DNA of 64,000 nt from Bacillus sp. 2B10 (GCA_003946805.1 RPSH01000007.1:1-64000); one strand, 5' to 3'. Counted from the first letter of the stretch, positions 8,387 to 17,807 are shown. Numbers and translations are program-made. The notes: generated by a model from the sequence alone, not told the origin.

Positions 8387-9888
8387 AGCGATCCTTGCAG
8401 GCGGCAGATTTCGGGGCGGATGTCGCCCTCGCGCGGGGTAGCGCCGCGCGCGTCGAACAGGATGTTGGCGGGCTTGCCGCGCGCGCTGCGCGCCCATGCC
8501 GGGCGGCCGTCGCCATTGGGATCGCCGGTGGTGGCGAAGGCGACCCAATAGTCCTGCATCGATACCGGACCGACCCGGCGGTCGTTGAAGATATAGTCGA
8601 TCTCGGCCGCATGGGTCGTCTGTCCCGCGCCACCGTCGCGGGCCATGTCGAACTCGTAGCGCCAGACCGGCCAGTTGCGGGTCGCCAGCAGGTTGGCGAG
8701 CGCGCCGGCGGGGCAGCGGAAGGTCGCGTCGGTCGCGATCTGCTGGTCGCGGGTGCCGAGCCGGGGATGCGGCAGCGGGTCGGCCTCGTCGAGCCGGTAC
8801 CACGTCCGCGCCCCTTCGGCGTTCGCGCCGAACGACAGGTCGACGAACCCGTCGCGCGCCGGTCGGCCGCCCGGCAGGTCGAGTTCGAGGACGTTGCTGC
8901 CGAGGATCACCGGCCGCCTGGGTGCGGTGACGAACAGCCGTTCGGGCGTGTCGGGCAGCACCGCGCCGTCGATCGTGGTGCGCAGGTACAGGTAATCGTC
9001 GGCGGTCAGCTTCGCATCGTGGAGCTTGAGGTCGGCGGCGAGCAGCGCGGCGGGCGATGCGGTGCGCAGGGACGCGCTGCCGCGGGTGCCGAGCAGCACG
9101 TCGAGCTGGTCGCCGATGCGGAACGCTTCCTTGAGCGGGCGCCATGGCAGGCCGAAGCCGGGGGTGCCCGATTCCATCGCCGCCCTGGCGAACAGCCCGC
9201 GCGCCAGCGGCGATGCGAGCAGCAGCGACACGTCCTGCGACCCGGCGCTCTCCCCTGCGATGGTGACGTTGTCGGGATCGCCACCGAACTTGGCGATGTT
9301 GTCGCGGACCCAGCGCAGCGCCGCGATCTGGTCCATCAGCCCGTAATTGCCGCTGTTGCCGCCCGCTTCGCCGGCAAGGGCGCGGTGCGGCAGGAAGCCG
9401 AAGATGCCGAGGCGATACTGGATGGCGACCACCACGACACCACGCTTGCCGATCGACGACAGCGCCATGTCGCCCGCCGATCCGGCGCGGTTGCTGCCGC
9501 CATGAATCCACACGATCACCGGGCGCTTGCCGGTCAGCGCCGGCGTGGCGACGTCGAGCGTCAGACAGTCCTCGCTGGCGAAGACATGGTCGGCGCGGTT
9601 CCAGCCATAGTCGTTCTGGAGACAGGCGGGCGCGCGGGCGGTGGTGGCGCGGATGCCAGTCCATTCGACCACGGGCTGCGGTTCGCGCCAGCGGTTCGCG
9701 GCGATCGGCGGCGCGGCGAAGGGGATGCCGCGGAACACGGTGCGGTCGGGCGCGGCGCGGCCCTCGACGATACCACCGGACACGGAGACGCGCGGGGAGA
9801 TCGGCGCGGCGGGGGTGGTGGCTTCCTGTGCGGTGGCGGAAGTTGCCACCAATGCGATCGTTCCCGCCAGTATCGCTAACGCTCGCAT
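8383..9888 (-). CDS. Type B carboxylesterase
   Basis: The 501-residue alpha/beta hydrolase has a signal peptide (MRALAILAGTIALVATSATA). It carries the carboxylesterase B signatures EDCLTLDV and the nucleophile elbow GESAGS, plus the oxyanion loop WIHGGSN. The length fits the family. It is coupled to the downstream GDSL esterase by a 4-base overlap and lies 193 bases behind the GH3 gene on the same strand. That gap is filled by a long palindromic repeat (9943-10080). It probably releases ester side groups such as feruloyl or acetyl; the substrate is inferred from context. Confidence 0.9.
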   Translation of the reverse strand: MRALAILAGTIALVATSATAQEATTPAAPISPRVSVSGGIVEGRAAPDRTVFRGIPFAAPPIAANRWREPQPVVEWTGIRATTARAPACLQNDYGWNRADHVFASEDCLTLDVATPALTGKRPVIVWIHGGSNRAGSAGDMALSSIGKRGVVVVAIQYRLGIFGFLPHRALAGEAGGNSGNYGLMDQIAALRWVRDNIAKFGGDPDNVTIAGESAGSQDVSLLLASPLARGLFARAAMESGTPGFGLPWRPLKEAFRIGDQLDVLLGTRGSASLRTASPAALLAADLKLHDAKLTADDYLYLRTTIDGAVLPDTPERLFVTAPRRPVILGSNVLELDLPGGRPARDGFVDLSFGANAEGARTWYRLDEADPLPHPRLGTRDQQIATDATFRCPAGALANLLATRNWPVWRYEFDMARDGGAGQTTHAAEIDYIFNDRRVGPVSMQDYWVAFATTGDPNGDGRPAWARSARGKPANILFDARGATPREGDIRPEICRLQGSL

Positions 9889-9942
9889 TGCTGTTCCCTG
9901 CCTGTTGTGCCGGCTTTCCTACCCCAGCGGCGAGCGATGTAA

Positions 9943-10080
9943 ATCCTCCCCGGCACGGGGAGGGGGACCGTCGCCGCAGGCGACGGTGGAGGGGGATGGC
10001 CGCGCAATACAACCGTGCCGTATGCCGACACCCCCCTCCACCATGCTGCGCATGGTCCCCCTCCCCGTGCCGGGGAGGAT
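9943..10080. repeat. Compact palindromic element (ATCCTCCCCGGCACGGGGAG family)
   Basis: The two arms begin ATCCTCCCCGGCACGGGGAG and face inwards, each with a small internal stem before GGTGGAGGGGG. About 30 unique bases separate them. It starts 2 bases after the GH3 stop codon. The same arms flank the DUF559 nuclease ORF at 30018-30517, making this the form without the nuclease. Confidence 0.85.
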
Positions 10081-10081
10081 C

Positions 10082-12592
10082 TCAGCGCGGACAGGTCTGC
10101 GTCACGTCCGCCGTCGTGCCGAGCGTGACGCGGGCGATGCTGACCGTCAGCGTGCCCTCGGTCGCGAGGATGAACGGCGAATCGACCTTGCCCATGTTGA
10201 CGTTGCCGCCGAAGCATTTGAGCGGCACGCCCAGCGTCTTCCACTGGCCGACCGGCAGCTTCTCCATGCGGCCGAGCGCCACCTGGCCCCCGCCGGGGCC
10301 GCTGCGCAGCGACAGGGTGACCGGCCTGGTCGGGGCGGCATCGACGCGCATCGTCGCGAGCAGCAGGACGTCGCCATTGGTCTGGCGCGTCAGGTCGACC
10401 GGCGACTGGGTGCTGAGCGAAATCTGCGCCGGGCCGCTGCCGTCGATGGCGAAGCGGCGCGCACCTTCCTGTACGCCGTAATCGGTCGCGGTGACCTTCA
10501 CCCGGCCGCCGCCCGACTGCGCGGGTACGGTGGTGACGCGGGTATTGCCGCCGGTGCCGGCCCCGCCGACCTCGAGCGACCATGCGGTCGCCGGCAGGCC
10601 GCGGTCCATGAAGGTGTCGCCGGCATCGACGTCGGCGACCTTCGCATCCTCCGACAGCGCAGGCACCGTCGTCCGGCTGGCGCCGGTCAGGCCGTAGCCG
10701 AGCGGGAACTGGGTCGGGCCGGTCGCATCGGCAGTCGCCGGCCACGCGAAGGACAGCGTGCCGGTGAAGTCGCGCTTCGCCTTGCCGCTGCGGTCCCTGA
10801 GCAGCACGTCGGCAACGCCCGCGCCTTCCGATCCGGGCAGCCATGCGACGACGAAGGCGTCGGCGGCGTTGATCGCGGCGTTCACGAACAGCGGACGGCC
10901 GGTCAGCATGACCGCGACGACCGGAATCCCCTGCGCCTTCAGCTTCTTCATCGTCGCGATCGGCCCACGCTGTTCGGGGCGCAGTTGCAGCGTCTTGATG
11001 TCGCCCTGGAACTCGGCATAGGGCGTCTCGCCGAACACGACGATCGCCGCATCGGGCTTGGCCCCGGTGAAGCTGCCATCGGCCGACAGCGTCGCCGTGC
11101 CCCCGGCCGCCTTCGCCGCCGCGTCGATCCCCTTGTAGATCGTCGTCGCGCCGGGGAAATATTTCGGGTCGATCCCCGTCCCCTGCCATGTCAGCGTCCA
11201 GCCGCCCGACTGGCGCGCGACGTCGTCGGCGCCGTCACCCGCGACCAGCACCCGTGCGCCGGCCTTGATCGGCAGCAAAGAGCCGTTGTTCTTGAGCAGC
11301 ACCAGCGACTTCGCCACCGCCTCGCGCGCGATCGCGCGGTGTTCGGGGCTGCCGAGCAGGTCGAACTTGCCCGACAGCGGACGCGACGACGGCTTGCCCG
11401 CCTCGAACAGCCCGGCGCGCAGCTTCACGCGCAGGATGTTGCCGACCGCATCGTCGAGGCGGGCCATCGGGACTTCGCCCGACTTGACCTGCCTGACGAG
11501 GTTTTCCCAGATCGGCTTCCAGCTGTCGGGCGCCATGTACATGTCGAGCCCGGCGTTGATCGCCCGCGCGCACGACGCATTGGTGCAGCCCGCGACCTGG
11601 CCGTGCGCGTTCCAGTCGCTGACGATGAACCCGCCGAAACCCATGCGCTTCTTGAGCACATCGGTCATCAGCCCCTTGTGCCCGGTGATCTTTTCCCCGT
11701 TCCAGCTGCTGAAGCTGGCCATCACCGTCTGCACCCCGGCGTTGATCGCCGAGACATAGGGCGTGCCGTGGATGTCGCGCAGCACGGTTTCGGAAATCTT
11801 CGCGTCGCCCTGATCCTGTCCGCCGAACGTACCGCCGTCCGCAAGGAAGTGCTTGGTCGAGGCGAGGACGTAGGGGCCCTTCAACTGGTTGGTCGAACCG
11901 GGCGCGCCCTGCAGCCCCTCGATGAACTGGGTGACGTAGCTGGCGACCAGCTTCGGATCGGACGAATAGCCTTCGTACGCACGGCCCCAGCGCAGGTCCT
12001 GCGGCACGGTGATGGTGGGCGCGAAGGTCCATTCGATGCCGGTCGCGCGGATTTCGGCCGCCGTCGCCTGCGCGATCTTCCGCATCAGCGCGGGGTCGTG
12101 CATCGCGCCCAAGCCGACATTGTGCGGGAACAGCGTCGCGCCGACGATGTTGCTGTGGCCGTGGACCGCATCGGTGCCCCATATCACGGGAATGCCGACG
12201 CCGCCGCCGCTCTTGTCGACCGATGCCGCATAGAAGCGGTCGGCGAGCTTCAGCCATTCCGACGCCGGCGCGAATTCGTCGTTGTTGGGCGCGGAATTGC
12301 CGCCGTTCAGCACCGAGCCGAGGTGATAGCGCTTCACATCCTCGGGCGTCAGGCTGGCGATATCGCCCTGAACGACCTGTCCGACCTTTTCCTCCAGCGT
12401 CATCCGCTTGAGCAGGTCGGCGATGCGCGCCTCGATCGCCGGATCGGCCTTGTACGGCCACGTCGCCTGCGGCCAGATGTCCGGATGCGCCGTCGCGGCG
12501 GGTGCCGGGGCGGGCACCGTTTGTGCCGTGGCGGGAAATGCCGCGGCACCGACCAGCGCGGTGCACAGCAGGAACGTCGTAACCGGTTTCAT
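10082..12592 (-). CDS. GH3 beta-glucosidase, ExoP type
   Basis: The 836-residue exported glycoside hydrolase has a signal peptide cleaved near ATAQ (24). The GH3 N-terminal barrel carries KHFLADGG (247-254) and the nucleophile Asp326 in GGFIVSDWNAHG. The alpha/beta sandwich domain and a C-terminal carbohydrate-binding extension follow. Length and layout match periplasmic exo-1,3/1,4-glucosidases of the ExoP group. GGGGAG precedes ATG 12592. It heads a minus-strand group with two esterases and is divergent from a ROK repressor, with a palindrome in between that is a likely operator. Confidence 0.92.
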   Translation of the reverse strand: MKPVTTFLLCTALVGAAAFPATAQTVPAPAPAATAHPDIWPQATWPYKADPAIEARIADLLKRMTLEEKVGQVVQGDIASLTPEDVKRYHLGSVLNGGNSAPNNDEFAPASEWLKLADRFYAASVDKSGGGVGIPVIWGTDAVHGHSNIVGATLFPHNVGLGAMHDPALMRKIAQATAAEIRATGIEWTFAPTITVPQDLRWGRAYEGYSSDPKLVASYVTQFIEGLQGAPGSTNQLKGPYVLASTKHFLADGGTFGGQDQGDAKISETVLRDIHGTPYVSAINAGVQTVMASFSSWNGEKITGHKGLMTDVLKKRMGFGGFIVSDWNAHGQVAGCTNASCARAINAGLDMYMAPDSWKPIWENLVRQVKSGEVPMARLDDAVGNILRVKLRAGLFEAGKPSSRPLSGKFDLLGSPEHRAIAREAVAKSLVLLKNNGSLLPIKAGARVLVAGDGADDVARQSGGWTLTWQGTGIDPKYFPGATTIYKGIDAAAKAAGGTATLSADGSFTGAKPDAAIVVFGETPYAEFQGDIKTLQLRPEQRGPIATMKKLKAQGIPVVAVMLTGRPLFVNAAINAADAFVVAWLPGSEGAGVADVLLRDRSGKAKRDFTGTLSFAWPATADATGPTQFPLGYGLTGASRTTVPALSEDAKVADVDAGDTFMDRGLPATAWSLEVGGAGTGGNTRVTTVPAQSGGGRVKVTATDYGVQEGARRFAIDGSGPAQISLSTQSPVDLTRQTNGDVLLLATMRVDAAPTRPVTLSLRSGPGGGQVALGRMEKLPVGQWKTLGVPLKCFGGNVNMGKVDSPFILATEGTLTVSIARVTLGTTADVTQTCPR

Positions 12593-12660
12593 CGCATCGC
12601 TCTCCCCATCGTGCGCCCGACGACGCACGTGTCTTTATACTCCGTTCGGAAAATCCGACA

Positions 12661-12673
12661 GCGTTGTCAACGC
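12661..12673. promoter_or_regulatory. Candidate operator between GH3 gene and ROK repressor
   Basis: GCGTTGTCAACGC is a perfect 6-1-6 palindrome. The overlapping GACAGCGTTGTC resembles sugar-repressor (LacI/ROK type) operators. It contains TTGACA on the minus strand about 70 bases before the GH3 start codon, so a bound protein would cover a possible -35 box. No experimental support is available from sequence alone. Confidence 0.5.
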
Positions 12674-12823
12674 CTGACGCCACGGTTTTTGAAATTCATG
12701 TTTACGATTGAACCGCCATCGTCGCTGGTCCACGCTGCATCCGACGAAGCGACGGCGCCCGAGCGCCGCACCGGGAGATACCACCTTGCCCCCCTTGTTC
12801 CCTGTTGCCGCGTGGGGCCACGC

Positions 12824-14023
12824 GTGACCGACGACCGCGCGCCGATCCGCCTGTCGGGCACCAACCTGGAACGCGCCGCCGACCATAACCAGCGAGTCAC
12901 GCTGCACGCGATCCGCGTGTCGGGATCGCTGACCCGTATCGACCTTGCCAACATCACCGGGCTGACGCCGCCGGCGATCGCCAACATCACCCGCCGCCTG
13001 CTGGGCGAGGGGCTGGTGCAGGAGGCAGGTCAGCGGCGCGGCGGACGCGGACAGCCGCCGACCAAGCTGGTGGTCAATCCCGCCGCCTGCTACGCGATCG
13101 GCATCAACGTCGACCGCGACCATGTGACGATCGTGCTGGTCGATTTCGCTGGACAGACGCTGGCGCGCGCCAGCCGCGAGGTCGATTTCGCGATGCCCGA
13201 CGACGTCGCCGCCTTCTACCGGTCGGCGGTCGAGGGGCTGATCGCGGAGGCCGGTATCGATCGCCAGCGCATCGTCGGCATCGGCGTCGCGCGGCCCGAC
13301 GATCTGGGCACCGTCGACCTGCCCGGCCGGCCCGACGCCTATACCATATGGGAGGGCGCCGACATGGCCGCGTTGTTCGGCGAACCGATCGCCCTGCCCG
13401 TCTTCGTCGAGAACGACGCGGCGGCGGCCGCGATGGGCGAATTGCAGCTGGGGCACGGCCAGCATCATGCCAGCTTCTTCTACATCCTGATCTCCTCGGC
13501 GCTAGGCGGCGGCCTCGTCCTTGACGGCAGCTATTACCGCGGGGCTCAGGGACGCTCGGGCGAGCTCGGCTTCCTGCTCGGCACCGACGGGCGCGGTGGG
13601 CAGACGCAGATACAGCATACCGTGTCGCTGTCGGGCCTGTCGCATCCGCTGCGCGATGCCGGCTTCACCCTAGCCGACATGCTGGGCGGGCGTGCCGACG
13701 ATCCGGCGCTGCTGGCGTTGGTCGATGCGTGGATCGACGCATCGGTCGAACGGCTGGTCGAGCCGCTGACCGCGATCAACTGCCTCATCAATCCGGCTGC
13801 GATCTTCGTTGGCGGGCGGTTGCCGGGCGCGCATGTCGACACGCTGGCCGAACGGATGAACGCACGGATGCGGGTCGCGGCGACCAACGTCCCGGCGCTG
13901 GCCCCGGTACGCCGCGCGATGCTGGCCGAGGACGCGCCGGCGGTGGGCGCGGCGATCCTGCCGTTCAGCCATTTCCTGCTGCCCAGCGCCACCGCGCTGT
14001 GGAAGGCGGAAGAGGGCGCCTGA
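12824..14023 (+). CDS. ROK family transcriptional repressor
   Basis: A winged helix-turn-helix (LTRIDLANITGLTPPAIANI, about residues 30-50) precedes a ROK sugar-binding domain. ENDAAAAAMGE and the GSYYRGAQGRSGELGF block are typical. The CxCGxxGC zinc motif is not seen, so kinase activity is unlikely. GTG 12824 gives 399 residues, the normal ROK repressor length. An in-frame ATG at 12699 would add 42 residues unlike the family, and neither start has a strong ribosome binding site. Divergent from the GH3 gene, it is the obvious candidate regulator for that sugar group. Confidence 0.8.
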   Translation: MTDDRAPIRLSGTNLERAADHNQRVTLHAIRVSGSLTRIDLANITGLTPPAIANITRRLLGEGLVQEAGQRRGGRGQPPTKLVVNPAACYAIGINVDRDHVTIVLVDFAGQTLARASREVDFAMPDDVAAFYRSAVEGLIAEAGIDRQRIVGIGVARPDDLGTVDLPGRPDAYTIWEGADMAALFGEPIALPVFVENDAAAAAMGELQLGHGQHHASFFYILISSALGGGLVLDGSYYRGAQGRSGELGFLLGTDGRGGQTQIQHTVSLSGLSHPLRDAGFTLADMLGGRADDPALLALVDAWIDASVERLVEPLTAINCLINPAAIFVGGRLPGAHVDTLAERMNARMRVAATNVPALAPVRRAMLAEDAPAVGAAILPFSHFLLPSATALWKAEEGA

Positions 14024-14117
14024 CGCGTAGGGACGGACACGGCGTTCACGCGCCTGTTACCCGCGCGAAACCCGGGTCACGATCCTTCGCGACGGCAGTA
14101 GAAGGCGGGACCCCGGA

Positions 14118-14300
14118 TCAGGTCCGTGGCAAGTTCGACTGGAACCGTCCGTCGTGGCCGGGTGATCGCGCGATGCGCGGCAGTGCGGGCGAGGCGCCGC
14201 CCGCCTTGAACGCCGCCACCAGCGCCAGCTCGAACCGGGTGCCGCAGCCGCCGGCCGCCGATGGGGTGGCCGGATCGGGTGGCTGGACAGGGTTCGGCAT
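14118..14300 (-). CDS. Possible small protein, 60 residues
   Basis: An ATG at 14300 follows GGAGG by 8 bases, an ideal ribosome binding site, on the opposite strand to both neighbours. The product begins MPNPVQPPDP, contains GGCGTRFELALVAAFKAGG and ends near a degenerate repeat arm (14106-14130). It matches no family I know. The 361-base gap 14024-14384 otherwise shows only that repeat half. It could be a chance frame. Confidence 0.35.
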   Translation of the reverse strand: MPNPVQPPDPATPSAAGGCGTRFELALVAAFKAGGASPALPRIARSPGHDGRFQSNLPRT

Positions 14301-14384
14301 CGGGTTCGCCTCCGGTCTGGATATCGGATACCGTCGCAGAAGTAGGTTAAATCGTGGTTAGCGGTTTGCGGGGAGGAACGGACG

Positions 14385-14816
14385 ATGCGAAAGCTGGCGA
14401 TCGCGGGCATCATGATGGTGACGGCTGTTCCGGTGGCGGCGGCACCGACGCAGGACGTCGCGGTCGCGGCGCTGATCGACCGGTTCGACGCCGCGCGTGC
14501 CGCGTTCGATCCTGCCGCCCTCGGCGCGACACTGGCACCGGACTATGTCGAGATTTCGCCGGTCGGCACCGTCGATCCGCGTGCGGCGGTCCTGACATTC
14601 TACCAGCCGGCGGCGAAGCGCATAGCGCCGCCGATGACCGTCGACGAACGGATCGTGCGGGTGTCGGGGACGTTGGCGGTGGTCAGCGAGCGCAAGACCA
14701 TGGCGCTGCCGAACGGTACCGTCCGGGCGCTGCGGATCGGCTATGTCGCGCGGCGCCGGGGCGGCACATGGCAGTTGGTTTCGGTGCAATATACGCCGAT
14801 CCCGCCCGCGCGCTGA
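14385..14816 (+). CDS. Secreted SnoaL/NTF2-like (DUF4440-type) protein
   Basis: The 143-residue protein has a signal peptide (MRKLAIAGIMMVTAVPVAAA). The cone-shaped NTF2-like fold pattern follows: helix ALIDRFDAARAAFD, then LAPDYVEISPVGTVDPRA and a C-terminal strand GTWQLVSVQYTPI. These domains bind small hydrophobic molecules or act as enzymes; no function can be assigned. GGGGAGGAACGG precedes the ATG. It is a lone gene between the ROK repressor and fructokinase. Confidence 0.8.
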   Translation: MRKLAIAGIMMVTAVPVAAAPTQDVAVAALIDRFDAARAAFDPAALGATLAPDYVEISPVGTVDPRAAVLTFYQPAAKRIAPPMTVDERIVRVSGTLAVVSERKTMALPNGTVRALRIGYVARRRGGTWQLVSVQYTPIPPAR

Positions 14817-14917
14817 CGGTACGGTGCACTCGCCGCGCAATTCCGATTTCGATTTGCGCTTTGTCCCGAATCCTGCGACGTTTATGCCATATTTATCGGT
14901 GACAAGGGTTTTGGGGG

Positions 14918-15847
14918 ATGAACATAGCTTTCGATCCGGCGACGCGCGGCGGCGCCGTGCCGCTGGCGGGGATCGAACTGGGCGGTACGAAGTGCGTCTG
15001 CACCCTCGCCTCCGGTCCGGGCGAGATCCTCGCGCAGGAAACGGTGCCGACCGGGCACCCCTCGATCACCCTCCCCGCGATCGCGGCGGTGTTGCAGCGC
15101 TGGTGGGACGATGGCGGCTTTGCCGCGCTGGGCATCGCCAGCTTCGGTCCGGTCGACCTCGACCCCGCCTCGCCGACGTGGGGCCATATCCTCGCCACGA
15201 CCAAGCCCGACTGGCCGATGACCGATATCGCGGGCACGCTGTCGGCGATGTTCGACGTGCCGAGCGCGTTCGACACCGACGTCAACGGCGCCGCCTTTGC
15301 CGAGACCTTGTGGGGCTGTGCGCAGGGGCTGGACGATTTCGCCTATGTGACGATCGGCACCGGGGTCGGCGTCGGGCTGCTGGTCAATGGCAAGCCGACG
15401 CGCGGGATCGGCCATGCCGAACTCGGCCACCTGCGGGTGCCGCGGCTGCCCGGCGACACGCTGCCCAGCGGCTGCCCGTTCCACGACGATTGTGTCGAGG
15501 GGCTGGCATCGGGGACCGGGATCAAGGCGGCGCTGGGGGACGTCCACGTCTCGACGCTGGCTGCCGACCATCCGGTCTGGGACCGGGTTGCGTCCGCCAT
15601 CACCGCGATGTGCCATGCGATGGTGTGCACGACGGGACCGAAGCGGATCGCGATCGGCGGCGGCGTGATGAACAAGCAGCCACACCTGCTGGCGCGGATC
15701 GAACCGGCGCTGCGCGCCAGCATCAACGGCTATCTGCCGCTGCCGGAGCGCGACTATGTCGTGGCACCGGCGCTGGGCGATCAGGCGGGGCCGCTGGGAT
15801 CGATCGCGCTGGCGCAGATCGCGCTGGGCGAGCGGGTCGCGGCGTAG
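14918..15847 (+). CDS. ROK family fructokinase
   Basis: The 309-residue sugar kinase has IELGGTKCVC near the N terminus (phosphate loop) and FGPVDLDP. The ATP motif TIGTGVGVGLLVNG, the zinc site GHAELGHLRVPR and CPFHDDCVEG match the Mak/BS fructokinase branch of ROK, which has HxCPxHxxCxEG in place of CxCGxxGC. It phosphorylates fructose to fructose-6-phosphate in the cytoplasm. The FucP-like carrier 470 bases further on the opposite strand could supply the sugar. Confidence 0.88.
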   Translation: MNIAFDPATRGGAVPLAGIELGGTKCVCTLASGPGEILAQETVPTGHPSITLPAIAAVLQRWWDDGGFAALGIASFGPVDLDPASPTWGHILATTKPDWPMTDIAGTLSAMFDVPSAFDTDVNGAAFAETLWGCAQGLDDFAYVTIGTGVGVGLLVNGKPTRGIGHAELGHLRVPRLPGDTLPSGCPFHDDCVEGLASGTGIKAALGDVHVSTLAADHPVWDRVASAITAMCHAMVCTTGPKRIAIGGGVMNKQPHLLARIEPALRASINGYLPLPERDYVVAPALGDQAGPLGSIALAQIALGERVAA

Positions 15848-15863
15848 GGAACGATGCGAAAGG

Positions 15864-15893
15864 ACGTCGCCCCTGCACGGGCCGGGGCGACGT
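15864..15893. terminator. Hairpin between convergent genes
   Basis: ACGTCGCCCC (15864-15873) and GGGGCGACGT (15884-15893) are a perfect 10-base stem with a 10-base loop. It is placed between the ends of the convergent fructokinase and DUF3060 genes. No T-run follows, so termination is inferred from position. The arms resemble a shrunken REP doublet. Confidence 0.45.
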
Positions 15894-15907
15894 TCGGGGC
15901 TGACCGG

Positions 15908-16246
15908 TCAGCGTGCCATCGATACCTGATTGCCGGCGCCGGCGATGCTGACGCGCGGCTTGGTGCGGTCGGGGGTGCGGTAGACCACGGTATTGCTGGC
16001 GCCGCGGATCGTCACCGTTGCCCTGGGCGCGAGGTCGATCGTCACGCGGTTGCCCGCCCCCTCGATCAGCAGCGCGGTGCAGCGCCCGGTCACCGTTGCG
16101 GTGTTGCCCGCGCCGCGAATCGTCGCGCTGCTGCCGGCGCAGTCGATGTCCTGCCGCGCGCCGGCCCCTTCATACTGGCTCTGCGCCGACACGGTGGCGG
16201 GCAGGGCAAGGGAGGTCAGCAGCAGGGCGAACTTCACGACGGCCAT
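15908..16246 (-). CDS. DUF3060 domain secreted protein
   Basis: The 112-residue product has a signal peptide (MAVVKFALLLTSLALPATVS). It then shows repeated GAGN/GASN turns (IRGAGNTATVTG, IEGAGNRVTIDL, IRGASNTVVYRT, IAGAGNQVSMAR) about 20-24 residues apart. These are the signature of DUF3060, a predicted beta-solenoid of unknown role. Its repeat spacing is regular and the protein ends on the last repeat. It lies behind the fructokinase in convergent orientation. Confidence 0.88.
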   Translation of the reverse strand: MAVVKFALLLTSLALPATVSAQSQYEGAGARQDIDCAGSSATIRGAGNTATVTGRCTALLIEGAGNRVTIDLAPRATVTIRGASNTVVYRTPDRTKPRVSIAGAGNQVSMAR

Positions 16247-16320
16247 GGTATCTCTCCGATAAGGTCGGGCGCGAGCCTAGCCTGATTACGGCAGCGAAAC
16301 CATGGCCGTCGTCGTGGCGA

Positions 16321-17670
16321 TCAATGCAGGCTCTTCGCCGATGCGACGTTGCGCGTCGCGGTCCGCCCTGCGGCGAGCGCGAAGCCGCACAGCGCGGCAT
16401 AGCATAGCGCCGGCACGACGAACGCCGGGCCATGCCCGACCGCGCCCGACACCAGCCCGACGATCAGCGGGATCACCGCCCCGCCGAAGATCGCGGTGCA
16501 CAACAGGCCCGATGTCGCCGCCTCGCTGGCGCTGGAGCGTTCCAGCGTCAGGGTGAAGATGACCGGGAACATGATCGAGTTGAACAGCCCGATCGCCAGC
16601 GCGACGAAACCCGCCCCGACCCCGCCGACCAGCGCGACATACAGGCACATGGCGACGGCGATGCCGGTGAACAGCGCCAGCAGCTTGTGCGCCTTCACCT
16701 TCGACAGCAGCACCGATCCGATCGCACGGCCGACCATCGCGCCCAGCCAGTAGAAGGCGACCGCCTTGCCCGCTTCCTGCAACGATACGCCGGCGACGCC
16801 GTCGCTGCCCATCGCCAGCCCCAGCAGCGGCACGCCGAACGCGGCGTCCGACACGCCCCATACGGTGTCGCCGTTCAGGAACAGCGCCATCTGCGTCCCG
16901 ATCGCGACCTCCGCACCGACATACAGGAAGATTGCGCCCGCGCCGAGCACCGCCCAGCGCGACGAGAAGGCATCGCGCAGCAGCGCGCCGGGCGAGGGCA
17001 CGTCGGCCGGCGCGTCGGGCACCGCCGCCGACACGACCTTGCGGCTGAGGAAGAAGAAGACGGCGAGCGCGGCGATCAGCCCCGCGATCCAGAAATAGGC
17101 GCGGTCGATCCCGGCCAGCGCCCCGGCGCGCACCGCCTCGGTCAGCACGGTCCCGTCCTTGACCTCGACCCCTTCGAGGAACAGGCTGGCGCCGAGCAAC
17201 GGCCCCAGGAAGGTGCCGAACGAATTGAACGTCTGGCTGAGCGTCAGGCGGAAATGGCTGAGCTTGGGATCACCCAGCGCGGCGGCCAGCGGGTTCGCCG
17301 CGACCTGCAGGATGGTGATGCCGGCCGCCAGAATGAACAGGCCGAGCAGCACGATCGGGAACACCGCCAGGTTCGCCGCGACCAGCATGGTCAGGCAGCC
17401 GACGATCATGGTGACCAGCGCGAACAGGATCGAGGGCACCGCCTTCAACCGGCCGAGCAGGATCGCGGCGGGCATCGAGATCAGACCATAGGCGAGGAAG
17501 AATGCCGACGCGGCGAACTGCGCTTCGAAATCGGTCAGGGTGAAGATGCCCTTCACCGCCGCGACCAGCGGATCGATCAGCGAGGTGATGAACCCCCACG
17601 CGAAGAACAGCGTCGTGACGGCGGCGAATGCCAGCCCGGTAGTGGCGGAACCCGCCCGTGTCTGTGCCAA
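16321..17670 (-). CDS. FucP-like MFS sugar transporter
   Basis: The 449-residue inner-membrane protein has about 12 hydrophobic segments. Its FucP/glucose-galactose MFS features include LFFAWGFITSLIDPL in TM1, a long TM4-TM5 block ITILQVAANPL and NSFGTFLGPLLGA. Proton-driven uptake of a neutral sugar such as fucose, glucose or fructose is expected. The start codon is TTG at 17670, preceded by GGGGAGG; no better in-frame start exists before TM1. The gene lies in the same block as the ROK fructokinase, which suggests a common substrate. Confidence 0.88.
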   Translation of the reverse strand: MAQTRAGSATTGLAFAAVTTLFFAWGFITSLIDPLVAAVKGIFTLTDFEAQFAASAFFLAYGLISMPAAILLGRLKAVPSILFALVTMIVGCLTMLVAANLAVFPIVLLGLFILAAGITILQVAANPLAAALGDPKLSHFRLTLSQTFNSFGTFLGPLLGASLFLEGVEVKDGTVLTEAVRAGALAGIDRAYFWIAGLIAALAVFFFLSRKVVSAAVPDAPADVPSPGALLRDAFSSRWAVLGAGAIFLYVGAEVAIGTQMALFLNGDTVWGVSDAAFGVPLLGLAMGSDGVAGVSLQEAGKAVAFYWLGAMVGRAIGSVLLSKVKAHKLLALFTGIAVAMCLYVALVGGVGAGFVALAIGLFNSIMFPVIFTLTLERSSASEAATSGLLCTAIFGGAVIPLIVGLVSGAVGHGPAFVVPALCYAALCGFALAAGRTATRNVASAKSLH

Positions 17671-17807
17671 AGCGGCCTCCCCTTCTCAAACCTTGTCGGA
17701 CTTAATCGACTATTTGCTTGCGATATTGGTCCGGTCGCCGAGCGGGGGACCGATGTCAAGAAATTGGTAAGGTTTGGAGTGGTGCGGCCGCTGTCGCTCA
17801 CCCTCCC

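Noticed and set aside
8395..9879. 494-codon plus-strand frame opposite the carboxylesterase
   Set aside because: Antisense artefact of third-position GC; no motifs, low-complexity Arg/Gly/Ala composition.
9641..14023. 1460-codon frame ending in the ROK repressor
   Set aside because: Only the part after about 12824 is protein-like. The rest is antisense to the GH3 gene and crosses a repeat.
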